Positions 17,794-25,417 of a stretch of 64,000 bases of DNA are shown piece after piece (the first letter of the stretch is position 1; each line of letters starts with the position of its first letter). This DNA is from Pseudomonas fulva 12-X. Lineage in GTDB: Bacteria > Pseudomonadota > Gammaproteobacteria > Pseudomonadales > Pseudomonadaceae. A program made the translations under genes and the position numbers. The notes under the pieces were generated by a model, which was not told where the DNA came from, did no database searches, and was given only the letters and a program-made list of their open reading frames with translations. The DNA is taken from assembly GCF_000213805.1 (NCBI RefSeq), contig NC_015556.1, positions 3,177,001-3,241,000 on the forward strand. Reading direction: 5' to 3'.

Positions 17794-18507
17794 ATGCCCG
17801 CTCACGACGAAAAACAGCTGCACACCCTCACTGCCGCCCTCACCTGGAACGGCTTTCGCCAGTTCCTGCCGATCTCGGCCTTCGTGGTGCTGTTCGGGCT
17901 GGCATTCGGGCTGGCCGCTACGCAAAACGGGCTCGGCGCCGATACCAGCCTGCTGATGAGCGCGCTGGTATTCGCCGGCGCCTCGCAATTCGCCGCTCTG
18001 GACCTGTGGGGCACTCAGATACCGCTGGTGCCCCTGGCGCTGACGGTATTCGCCATCAACGCCCGCCACCTGCTGATGGGCGCCACCCTGTATCCCTGGC
18101 TCAGCACACTACCGCCAGCCAAACGCTATGGCGTGATGCTGGTGGCCTCGGACGCCAACTGGGCGATGTCGATGCAGGCCTTCGGCGCCGGCAAGCCCGG
18201 GCTCGGTCTGTTGCTCGGTGGCGGCCTGGCGTTGTGGCTGGCCTGGCTGCTGGGTACCTGGCTGGGCATCTATTTCGGCAGCGCCATCGACGACCCGGTG
18301 AGCTTCGGCCTCGACATGGTGATGGGTTGCTTCCTGCTGGCCATGGTGGTCGGTGGCCAGAAGAACCTGCGCATCCTGATCATCTGGGCAGTCGCGGCCC
18401 TCGCCTCGCTGCTGGCCCACTGGTACCTGCCCAGCAACAGCCATGTGGTGGTAGGCGCCGTGGCCGGCGGCCTGCTGGGCGCCCTGTGGATGGAGAAAAA
18501 AGCATGA
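17794..18507 (+). CDS. azlC: AzlC family branched-chain amino-acid exporter subunit
   Basis: A 237-residue membrane protein with about six spans. The family phrases FRQFLPISAFVVLFGLAFGLAA, ALVFAGASQFAAL and FAINARHLLMGA are characteristic of AzlC/YgaZ, the large subunit of a proton-driven exporter of branched-chain amino acids (YgaZH in E. coli exports valine). It overlaps the azlD start by four bases (ATGA), so the two subunits are coupled. Confidence 0.92.
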   Translation: MPAHDEKQLHTLTAALTWNGFRQFLPISAFVVLFGLAFGLAATQNGLGADTSLLMSALVFAGASQFAALDLWGTQIPLVPLALTVFAINARHLLMGATLYPWLSTLPPAKRYGVMLVASDANWAMSMQAFGAGKPGLGLLLGGGLALWLAWLLGTWLGIYFGSAIDDPVSFGLDMVMGCFLLAMVVGGQKNLRILIIWAVAALASLLAHWYLPSNSHVVVGAVAGGLLGALWMEKKA

Positions 18508-18815
18508 TGATGGAAACCGCCGGCTCCGGCACGCTGATCGTCGTGGTGGTGATGGCCGTGGTTACCCTGGCCACCCGCTGGGGCGGTGTTTTCGTCATGT
18601 CCTTCGTGCCGATCAACGCCAGAACCGAGCAGTTCATCAGCGCCATGTCCGGTTCGGTGCTGGTGGCCCTGCTCGCGCCCCTGGCCCTGGAAGGCGATAA
18701 CGGCGCCCGCTTCGCCCTGCTGACCACTGCCATCGTCATGCTACTGGTCAGGAAACCCTTGGCGGCCATTGCCGCCGGGATTCTGGTCGCGGCCCTGGTT
18801 CGCCACCTGGCCTGA
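18504..18815 (+). CDS. azlD: AzlD domain-containing protein
   Basis: A 103-residue protein with three to four hydrophobic spans, the small partner of AzlC (YgaH type). It contains the conserved TLATRWGGVFVM...P segment near residues 22-35. Its start is fused to the azlC stop in an ATGATGA context; two further in-frame ATGs follow immediately, so the exact first residue is uncertain by one or two. It is convergent with the TonB-dependent receptor gene, with 39 bp between. Confidence 0.9.
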   Translation: MMMETAGSGTLIVVVVMAVVTLATRWGGVFVMSFVPINARTEQFISAMSGSVLVALLAPLALEGDNGARFALLTTAIVMLLVRKPLAAIAAGILVAALVRHLA

Positions 18816-18854
18816 CCCACACCGGGGCGGCGTGGGTCAGGCCAGAGGCCGTCA

Positions 18855-21212
18855 CTACAGCTTGTAGTCGAGCACCAGCCCGAAGCTGCGCGGCGCGCCG
18901 ACGTCGATGATCTCGTCATTGCGGTTGTTGGTGATGTAGTGCTTGTCGAACAGGTTCTTCACATAGCCCGATAGCACCAGCTGCTCGGTCAGCGCGTATT
19001 CGGCATTGAGGTTCATCAGCACGTAGTGATCGGACATATGGGTGCGGGTGACCTTGCCGTCGGCACCGAACTCGTACTGGCTGGGCGTGCCCTCCTGATA
19101 CACCAGATCACCGCCCACCATCAGGCCGTTGGCGAAGCGGTAACGCGCGCCGGTCGAAGCCTTGTAGCGCGGCGCATAGAGAAAGGGTTTTCCGCTCATG
19201 TCTTCGCCGTCGCCAGTCACGAAGTCGCCATAGCGGCCATCGGTATAGGCCAGGCCGGCATTGATGCTCAGCTGGCTGGTCAGGTCCTGCTCGAGAAACA
19301 CTTCCAGGCCCTTGATGGTGCTGTTGGCCGCGTTATAGATCTGCGAGAAATTGCCGCTGTCATCGAGCATGCTGACCTGCTGATCCTTCCAGTCCGTATA
19401 GAAGAGGTTGGCACGCAGTCGCACGCTCTCCTCACGCCAGGCGCCGCGGTAGGAAAGCTCGTAGTTGGTGGTGTATTCCGGGTCGTAAGCGACATGCGCG
19501 CCACCCGCCCGGACGTTCACACCGCCGCCGCGATAGCCTTTCTGAACGGTAAAGCCCAGGTACTGATTGTTGGCCAACTGGTAATCGAGGCCGAGCTTGG
19601 GCAGCAGTGCGTTGAATGTCTTGGAGACTTTGCCAGGCGTGGAGAAATCGTCCTGCTGCACGTCGGTCCGGTTACGTTCACGGTCATAGCGCAGTCCGGT
19701 GATCAGCGTCCATTGTGGCGCGAAGGTCCAGTTCAGCTCGCCGAACAATGCCTGGTTGTCGATCTGGGTGTCGCCGCGTGCGGTTCCCAAAAGCGCTCCA
19801 TTGTTGGTCAGCCTGTCATGGAAATCATTGGTGGTGCGGCCGTAATAGGCGCCCACGAATGCACGCACATCCTCGCCCTCATAACCCAGGCGCAGCTCCT
19901 CGCTGAACAGCCGCGTATCCTGGCGACGATGCACTTCCCGGTTGGCCGTAGCGCTCTGGTCGAAATCCAGCAGCGCCCGGTAGTCCGCGCGCGTCAATGT
20001 GGTCTGGCTGGTCAGCGTCCAGAAATCATCGAGGCGATAGTCGACCTTGGCGCTGCCGGTGTCCTGCTCGAGGTCGTCGTAGGCCTTGGTGTTGGAGGCG
20101 ACCTTGTAGTAACGCACTCGGCCATCCTGGCGCAGGCTGGAGTTTTCACCCTGGCGGTTCTCGCCGCGGGAATAGCTGAGCAGCACGTCGAGGTCATCGT
20201 TGGGCAGTACCAGCAGCTTGCCGCGCACCGTGCTGGCTCGCCGTGGATTGGCGTCGCCACCGACGGTGATGTTGTCGATGTAACCGTCGCCTTCCTGATA
20301 ATCGACGGCCAGACGCCCCGCCACCACCTGATCGACCAGCGCGCCACCGACGGCAAACGCCGCGCCCTTTTCGCCATAATTACCGACGCGGGTCTGGGCA
20401 CGCAGGTCTGGCTCGAACGTCGGGTTGCGCGTCTGCACCACCACCGCGCCAGCCAGGGAGTTGCGCCCTTGGGTGGTGGACTGCGGGCCCATCAGCACTT
20501 CCACCTGCTCTACATCCCAAAGCGGAACCGGGCCGAGCGTCAGTGAGCGGTTGGGCTGCTGGGCGCCGTCGACGAATACCGATACTGCGCCATTGAGGGT
20601 GGCCGGGCCCTGATCATCGAAGCCGGAAACCGGCACACCGCGAATACCCCAGTTCTCGTTGCCCGCCTGGCTGTAGACGCCGGGGGTACGGGCGAACACA
20701 TCGCCCAGGTCTTCGTCGGCGTGGGCGCGCAGATCCGCGTCGGTATTGACCGCGACGCTGGTCATGGTCTGCTCCAGGGTGCGGCCGATCTTCTCGCCGC
20801 TGACCGTCAGGGGCGACAGCTCCAGGCTGCCGGTCACGGCATCAGCGCTCAGGGTGGCGCTGCGTTCGGCGGTGAAGCGATAGTTCAGGCCAGTGCCGGA
20901 GAGCAGCTGCGCCAGCGCCTGCTGGCGGGTCATCTCGCCCTGCACCGCGGCAGACTGCAGCCCGCTGGTCAGCGATGCGCCGTACAGCACCTGCACGCCA
21001 CTGGCGATGCCATAGCTGGCCAGGGCTTCGTCCAGGGGTTGCGGGGGAATGTCGAAACGCAGGCGCTGCTGCTCGCTTGCTGCTTCTTTGGCACCTGCAG
21101 CCATCAGCGGCTGGGCCGGCAGGCCGGCGATAGCCAGCAGCAGCGAACAGGCCAGCATATGGCGGGTGCCAGCAGTCGTTTTCTTGCAGCGTGAATTGCG
21201 CATTGTCCCCAT
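18855..21212 (-). CDS. TonB-dependent receptor with N-terminal signalling (STN) domain
   Basis: About 785 residues from the ATG at 21212 (a second ATG lies three codons later). After the signal peptide comes a secretin/TonB short N-terminal domain (RFDIPPQPLDEALASYGIAS...), the mark of receptors that signal through an anti-sigma factor. Then come the plug (DVFARTPGVYSQAGNENWGIRGV and VFVDG) and a long beta-barrel. The C-terminus ends ...FGLVLDYKL, with a terminal Leu where Phe is usual. Preceded by fecI and fecR on the same strand, it forms a complete surface-signalling set, probably for a siderophore. The ligand is unknown. Confidence 0.92.
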   Translation of the reverse strand: MGTMRNSRCKKTTAGTRHMLACSLLLAIAGLPAQPLMAAGAKEAASEQQRLRFDIPPQPLDEALASYGIASGVQVLYGASLTSGLQSAAVQGEMTRQQALAQLLSGTGLNYRFTAERSATLSADAVTGSLELSPLTVSGEKIGRTLEQTMTSVAVNTDADLRAHADEDLGDVFARTPGVYSQAGNENWGIRGVPVSGFDDQGPATLNGAVSVFVDGAQQPNRSLTLGPVPLWDVEQVEVLMGPQSTTQGRNSLAGAVVVQTRNPTFEPDLRAQTRVGNYGEKGAAFAVGGALVDQVVAGRLAVDYQEGDGYIDNITVGGDANPRRASTVRGKLLVLPNDDLDVLLSYSRGENRQGENSSLRQDGRVRYYKVASNTKAYDDLEQDTGSAKVDYRLDDFWTLTSQTTLTRADYRALLDFDQSATANREVHRRQDTRLFSEELRLGYEGEDVRAFVGAYYGRTTNDFHDRLTNNGALLGTARGDTQIDNQALFGELNWTFAPQWTLITGLRYDRERNRTDVQQDDFSTPGKVSKTFNALLPKLGLDYQLANNQYLGFTVQKGYRGGGVNVRAGGAHVAYDPEYTTNYELSYRGAWREESVRLRANLFYTDWKDQQVSMLDDSGNFSQIYNAANSTIKGLEVFLEQDLTSQLSINAGLAYTDGRYGDFVTGDGEDMSGKPFLYAPRYKASTGARYRFANGLMVGGDLVYQEGTPSQYEFGADGKVTRTHMSDHYVLMNLNAEYALTEQLVLSGYVKNLFDKHYITNNRNDEIIDVGAPRSFGLVLDYKL

Positions 21213-21312
21213 TGCATCCCCCGAAGCATCGTCAGTTAAGCGCGCTGAATGGCGCTCTTGACTCAATGACGCTGCTCGCCGAGGCGACCCGCAAAGGATT
21301 ACGCAAAATAGT

Positions 21313-22254
21313 TCAGCGCAGTACCACCACACCAGCCGGCAGGCGTGTGGCACTAAGCTGCAGAGCCTGCTCGATATGGCGCAGCGCTTCGTCAGCGCGG
21401 TTAAGGTGGAACACGCCGCTGACCGGCATCTGCGCAACCCTGGCGCTGGCGATCACGATACGGCCCTGGTGGTAGCGATTAAGCTCATGCACCAGCTCCT
21501 GCAACGGCCGATTGCGAAACACCATGACGCCCTCGCGCCAGGCCAGCTCCCTGGCGCTGTCGATGCGCTGCAGCGGGCCGGCGCCTGCCGCGTTGTAAAC
21601 CACCTGCTCACCGGCCTTGATGCGCTGTCGCGTGCCATCGCCCTGGCGCACCTCGACCACGCCCTCGGTGCAGGTCACGCCAATGCCATCGGCCAGGTAT
21701 CTTACCTCGAACACCGTGCCCACAGCGGTCACCGACATCCTTCCGGCATGCACCACGAATGGCCGCGCGGTGTCGTGCTTAACATGAAAGAGCGCCGCGC
21801 CATCGGCCAAATCCAGGCGCCGCTGGGCGTCACTGAAGTCCACACTCAGGCGCGTGTCGGCATCCAGCTCTGCCTGGCTGCCGTCGGCCAGATCGACGAT
21901 CTTGTGTTCGGCGCGTTGAGTGTGGTGGTCGGCCAGCAGCGCTCGGCCATCGGGCACCACGCCCAGCAGCGTTACGCTCACCACGATCACTGCCAGACAG
22001 GCCGCCACGGCGCTGACAGCGAACAGTTTGCGACGCGACCTGCTACGCCGAGGCTTACCAAGGCTGCCGATCTGACGCCACAGAAGCGTCGCCTCGCGGT
22101 AGGCCGCCGCGTGCGCGTCGCTTCGCGCGCACCACTGGCGCAGGGCGGCGGCATCTTCCACCGTGGCGTGCCCGGAGGTCAGCCGTGCCACCCAGGCATT
22201 GGCCTGCTGGCTGAGCGTCTCATTGGAAGGTTCGGGCGCGGCGGGTTGAGTCAT
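21313..22254 (-). CDS. fecR: FecR family anti-sigma/sigma regulator
   Basis: A 313-residue inner-membrane protein. The cytoplasmic N-terminus with QANAWVARLTSGHATVEDAAALRQWCARSDAHAAAY is the DUF4880 region typical of FecR. A transmembrane segment follows (about residues 88-108, VSAVAACLAVIVVSVTLLG). The periplasmic FecR domain includes HKIVDLADGSQAELDADTRLSV. It relays the occupied-receptor signal from the STN domain to the sigma factor. It starts at 22254, 48 bp after fecI. Confidence 0.93.
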   Translation of the reverse strand: MTQPAAPEPSNETLSQQANAWVARLTSGHATVEDAAALRQWCARSDAHAAAYREATLLWRQIGSLGKPRRSRSRRKLFAVSAVAACLAVIVVSVTLLGVVPDGRALLADHHTQRAEHKIVDLADGSQAELDADTRLSVDFSDAQRRLDLADGAALFHVKHDTARPFVVHAGRMSVTAVGTVFEVRYLADGIGVTCTEGVVEVRQGDGTRQRIKAGEQVVYNAAGAGPLQRIDSARELAWREGVMVFRNRPLQELVHELNRYHQGRIVIASARVAQMPVSGVFHLNRADEALRHIEQALQLSATRLPAGVVVLR

Positions 22255-22302
22255 CACAGGCAACGGTCGGTGGCGGAGGCGGTACTGTACACCAGCACCG
22301 CG

Positions 22303-22830
22303 CTATCCCCGCGCCTCGCCGCTGATCTGGCGCAGGCGCGCGCTGCAGTGATCCAGCGCGCGGGCCACCTCCAGTTCGACGGTGCGCACGCTGACGCCAA
22401 AGCGCTCGGCCAGTTGCTTGTGCGGGGTGCCTTCGATGCGCGCAGCCAGAAACACGTCTCGGCAGCGCGCCGGCAGCTCCTCGACGATCTGCGCCAGGCG
22501 CTCCAGCTGCTGGGCATCGCAGGCCTTCTGCTCGGCATTCGGCGCCTCGTCCGCAACGGCCAGCAGCTCTTCGATCTCCATGACATCGAGACGCCGCCTC
22601 GAATGGGCGCGGGCATTGTCGATGGCCAGGTTGCGCGCCATGCGCTGCAGATACGCCAGGGGATTGCCCACCGGCTCGCGCTCTGCACCGCGGTCGAGCT
22701 TGAGCCAGGCGTCCTGCAGGATGTCTTCGGCCGTGGCCGCACAACCCGTGCGCCCCGTCAGGTAATGAACGAGCCGTTTGCGCTCGGAGATGAAGCAGGC
22801 CAGAAGCGATGATGGCTTTTGCGTGATCAC
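22303..22830 (-). CDS. fecI: FecI-type ECF RNA polymerase sigma factor
   Basis: About 175 residues of a group IV (ECF) sigma factor. The region 2 motif AEDILQDAWLKL and the region 2.4 phrase NPLAYLQRMARNLAIDNARAHSRRR are present, followed by region 4 LPARCRDVFLAARIEGTPHKQLAERFGVSVRTVE. No ATG is available in frame; GTG at 22830 or TTG at 22836 must serve. It is expected to direct transcription of the downstream TonB-dependent receptor when released by FecR. Confidence 0.92.
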   Translation of the reverse strand: MITQKPSSLLACFISERKRLVHYLTGRTGCAATAEDILQDAWLKLDRGAEREPVGNPLAYLQRMARNLAIDNARAHSRRRLDVMEIEELLAVADEAPNAEQKACDAQQLERLAQIVEELPARCRDVFLAARIEGTPHKQLAERFGVSVRTVELEVARALDHCSARLRQISGEARG

Positions 22831-23113
22831 AGGCAAGCATCAGCGTGAAAGAGAGAGCGCGAGCTTAGCGCTATCTGCAGCCACTCTCAATTGCCAATGC
22901 TTCTCGTATGCGAAATTCTCGCTGGCACTGGAGGCGTGCCGCATCGGCAAACTAAAGACGCCAACTTGGCGCGGCTTCTGGGCTCACAGCGAGAGCGGCG
23001 CAGGCAGGACATCTACATCACTAAAAACAACGAGAGCACTGTCCGGGAACGTACCCTTACGGCGTGCCGTTACGGCCGTGCAGTCGAAAGCCGGCACGCT
23101 CGCTCAGGCGCTC

Positions 23114-23680
23114 CTAGTAGGCACTGACCGCAGGAAATTGCGGGTGGGTCAGCGGCGTTTCGAACCAACGGTTCACCGAAAGGCCAATCGGGATATCGGC
23201 CAGGGAAAACTCGCATCCACTGACGTACGCCCCCGTGGTGTCGAGCTGCCGATCCAGAATCGCCATGTGCCTGGCCCATTCCCGACAGCCTTGTGCCAGC
23301 GATTCTGGGTCCTGGTGGGCAGCGCTTTGTCTGACCAGGGACATGAAGGCATAGCTCCACGACCTATTGAAATCGCTAGCCTGCCAATCCATCCACTGGT
23401 CGACCCGGGCTCTAGCTTTCGCCTCTGCAGGATAGAGGTGAACAGCATTGGCGCGATTGGCAAGGTATCGGATGATCGTGTTGGACTCCCACAGCACGAA
23501 TCCCTCGTCATCGATCACCGGCACCATGGCGTTGGGATTCAGCGCAACGAACTCCGTAGTAGTGGTGTCCCTGAAGCCAGAGCCCCAATCCTCCCGCTCG
23601 AAGGGAATCTGCAGCTCGGCACAGGTCCAGAGCACTTTGCGTACGTTTATCGATGAAGCCTTGCCCAGTATCTTCAGCAT
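23114..23680 (-). CDS. glutathione S-transferase, truncated by an in-frame amber codon
   Basis: A 188-residue GST. The N-terminal thioredoxin-fold half has [12 protein letters not shown] (residues 7-18), the cis-Pro region NAMVPVI and the gamma-glutamyl contact ESNTIIRYL. The all-helical half follows. The frame stops at TAG (23114-23116) right after FPAVSAY, but reading through gives 18 more residues, ERLSERAGFRLHGRNGTP, then TAA at 23057-23059. That is the normal GST C-terminal helix with the usual YYERL...R..GTP form. A single base change in a Tyr codon explains it. The start at 23680 has GAAGGAAA ahead of it. A stable but shortened enzyme, or a decaying gene, are both possible. Confidence 0.88.
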   Translation of the reverse strand: MLKILGKASSINVRKVLWTCAELQIPFEREDWGSGFRDTTTTEFVALNPNAMVPVIDDEGFVLWESNTIIRYLANRANAVHLYPAEAKARARVDQWMDWQASDFNRSWSYAFMSLVRQSAAHQDPESLAQGCREWARHMAILDRQLDTTGAYVSGCEFSLADIPIGLSVNRWFETPLTHPQFPAVSAY

Positions 23681-23851
23681 TTCATTTCCTTCGCCGAATG
23701 CTGTCTGCCTGCGCAGAATATGGTTTACGGCAATACGGCAGGCAATAGCGGATGTGTCCGCAGGATCGCCGTTTAAGGAATGCCGAGCTGCAAATCGGGA
23801 ATCTGGAAAGCAAAAGGCCCACACCAAACGATGCGGGCCTTTTGCATTTTC

Positions 23852-23927
23852 TGGTGCCGGAGACAGGAATCGAACCTGCGACCTTCGCGTTACGAGTGCG
23901 CTGCTCTACCGACTGAGCTACACCGGC
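23852..23927 (-). tRNA. tRNA-Thr(CGT)
   Basis: A 76-nt cloverleaf with encoded CCA. The acceptor strand starts GCCGGTG, the D-arm is GCTCAGTCGGTAGAGC, the anticodon loop CTCGTAA carries CGT, and the T-arm is GCAGG-TTCGATT-CCTGT. It closely resembles E. coli thrW. Two pairs differ from the canonical form: U6-U67 in the acceptor stem and A31-C39 closing the anticodon loop. It is isolated, with no other tRNA beside it. Confidence 0.95.
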
Positions 23928-23994
23928 GTGGGCTCGCATTATTGGCAAGCGCCGCGCGGCGCTCAAGTGCTTTTTGCTGAGGCGCCAATAACGG

Positions 23995-24834
23995 CTACTT
24001 CACCAGTTCGATGCGCTCATCGTGGATGCGGATCAGGCCCTGCTTGTAGAGGCCACCGATGGCTTTCTTGAAATTGCCCTTGCTGACCCGGAACATCGCG
24101 CTGATACGCTCCGGCGCGCTCTTGTCGCTCAGCTCCAGCACGCCGCCATTATCGCGCAGGCGCTGCAGGATCTGCTCGCCAAGGCTGTCGGCGACTTGCT
24201 GGCCGACCGGCTGCAGACTGAGGCTGATCTTGCCGTCGCTGCGCATTTCCTTGATGTAGCCAGGCTGGCGGATGCCGCTACGCATGAAGCCGATCACTTC
24301 GTTCTTGTGGATCAGCCCCCAGTGTTTGCCGTTGATGATTGCCTTGAAGCCCATGTCGGTCGACTCGACCACCAGCAGGTCGACTTCTTCGCCGGCCCGG
24401 TAGGTGGCCGGCACCTTGTCCAGGTAGCGGTCCAGACGCGCAGTGGCGGTAATGCGGCGGCTGCGCTTGTCGACGAATACATGCACCACGCAATAGTCGC
24501 CGATCTGCAGCGGGCGCTTTTCTTCCGAGTGCGGCAGCAGCAGATCCTTGGGCAGGCCCCAGTCGAGAAACAGACCGACGCGGTTGATGTCGACGACCTT
24601 GAGGCTGGCGAACTCGCCGACCTGCACCTTGGGCTTCTCGGTGGTGGCGATCAGCTTGTCTTCGCTATCCAGGTAGACGAACACGTTGAGCCAGTCGTCC
24701 ACCTCGCTCGGCGAATCCTTGGGGATGTAGCGCTTGGGCAGCAGAATCTCGCCGTCCGCCCCGCCGTCCAGATACAGACCGAAGTCGGTGTGCTTGACGA
24801 CCTGCAAGGAATTCATACGTCCGATAACAGCCAT
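23995..24834 (-). CDS. CvfB-like S1-domain RNA-binding protein
   Basis: A 279-residue protein of the CvfB/YitL family. It is built of S1-like beta-barrels (residues about 1-65, with GLYLDGGADGEILLPKRY, then 70-140 and 145-215), ending in a winged helix (about 220-279, SAMFRVSKGNFKKAIGGLYKQGLIRI). In Firmicutes CvfB binds RNA and affects virulence genes; the role in Pseudomonas is undefined. The start at 24834 follows a GAGGGTAGG region; ATGs at 24849 and 24816 are alternatives. The tRNA-Thr gene lies just downstream. Confidence 0.9.
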   Translation of the reverse strand: MAVIGRMNSLQVVKHTDFGLYLDGGADGEILLPKRYIPKDSPSEVDDWLNVFVYLDSEDKLIATTEKPKVQVGEFASLKVVDINRVGLFLDWGLPKDLLLPHSEEKRPLQIGDYCVVHVFVDKRSRRITATARLDRYLDKVPATYRAGEEVDLLVVESTDMGFKAIINGKHWGLIHKNEVIGFMRSGIRQPGYIKEMRSDGKISLSLQPVGQQVADSLGEQILQRLRDNGGVLELSDKSAPERISAMFRVSKGNFKKAIGGLYKQGLIRIHDERIELVK

Positions 24835-24990
24835 GGTACCTACCCTCATTTTCAGGCCGGCAGTGTACCCGAGTCGTCGCGGCGAAGCCCGACCGGCAAG
24901 CATCGGGTCGCCCGCTGGTCATCGAATGAACAGCGAAGCGCTCAGCGGTGATACAATGGGCGGCCATCTTGATGAATCGAGTAGGCACCT

Positions 24991-25182
24991 ATGACCGTCA
25001 TGCGCGTCAAAGCATCCCACAGCAAGCCCAAGCCCGCCCCCGCCGTAGAAACCAGCGAGTCGATCGACGCTCAGGTAGCGGCGTTCCTCAAGTCCGGCGG
25101 CAAGATCCAGGAGATCGCCAAGGGCGTCAGCGGCCAGACCAATGGCCCGGCCAGCCGGCACATCACCATTTCCAAGAAGTAA
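24991..25182 (+). CDS. very small conserved protein with SutA-like FLxxGGKxQEI motif
   Basis: A 63-residue basic protein with a disordered, Pro/Lys-rich first third, a short helix, and FLKSGGKIQEI at residues 32-42, then a tail RHITISKK. The motif resembles the segment following the helix in SutA, the RNA-polymerase-binding protein of Pseudomonas, but this protein lacks SutA's acidic N-terminus. A TACAAT -10 element lies upstream, near 24951. Function unknown; the SutA comparison is from memory and tentative. Confidence 0.7.
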   Translation: MTVMRVKASHSKPKPAPAVETSESIDAQVAAFLKSGGKIQEIAKGVSGQTNGPASRHITISKK

Positions 25183-25195
25183 TTTTCGTCTGTAT

Positions 25196-25229
25196 CGACC
25201 TGCCGCGCCTGCTCTCAGGCGCCAGGTCG
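25196..25229 (+). terminator. hairpin downstream of the small SutA-like gene
   Basis: Arms CGACCTG...CGCCTG and CAGGCG.CAGGTCG form an imperfect stem with a CTCT loop, 14 bp past the stop codon. No T-run follows, so it may be a structural element rather than a true terminator. Confidence 0.4.
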
Positions 25230-25417
25230 GCAGTCCCGCCTCTCGCCCGTCCGGGCAATGATTTGAACGACTTAATTCCCATCTTCGGCGCTTGTCGCTG
25301 GCGATGAGCACACGCATGTTTCAAAATGATGACCGTCTTTTTCAGCCCTGAGGTCATCGCTCGCCTGAGCCGATGCGCAGCGCTGTCGTTCGTGGATCAT
25401 CGTTTTAAGGAAGATAC

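Noticed and set aside
22837..23056. Fur box upstream of fecI
   Set aside because: No stretch reaches a convincing match to GATAATGATAATCATTATC by eye.
23800..24000. Integration (att) site at the tRNA-Thr 3' end
   Set aside because: I saw no duplicated tRNA 3' end and no integrase gene in the window.
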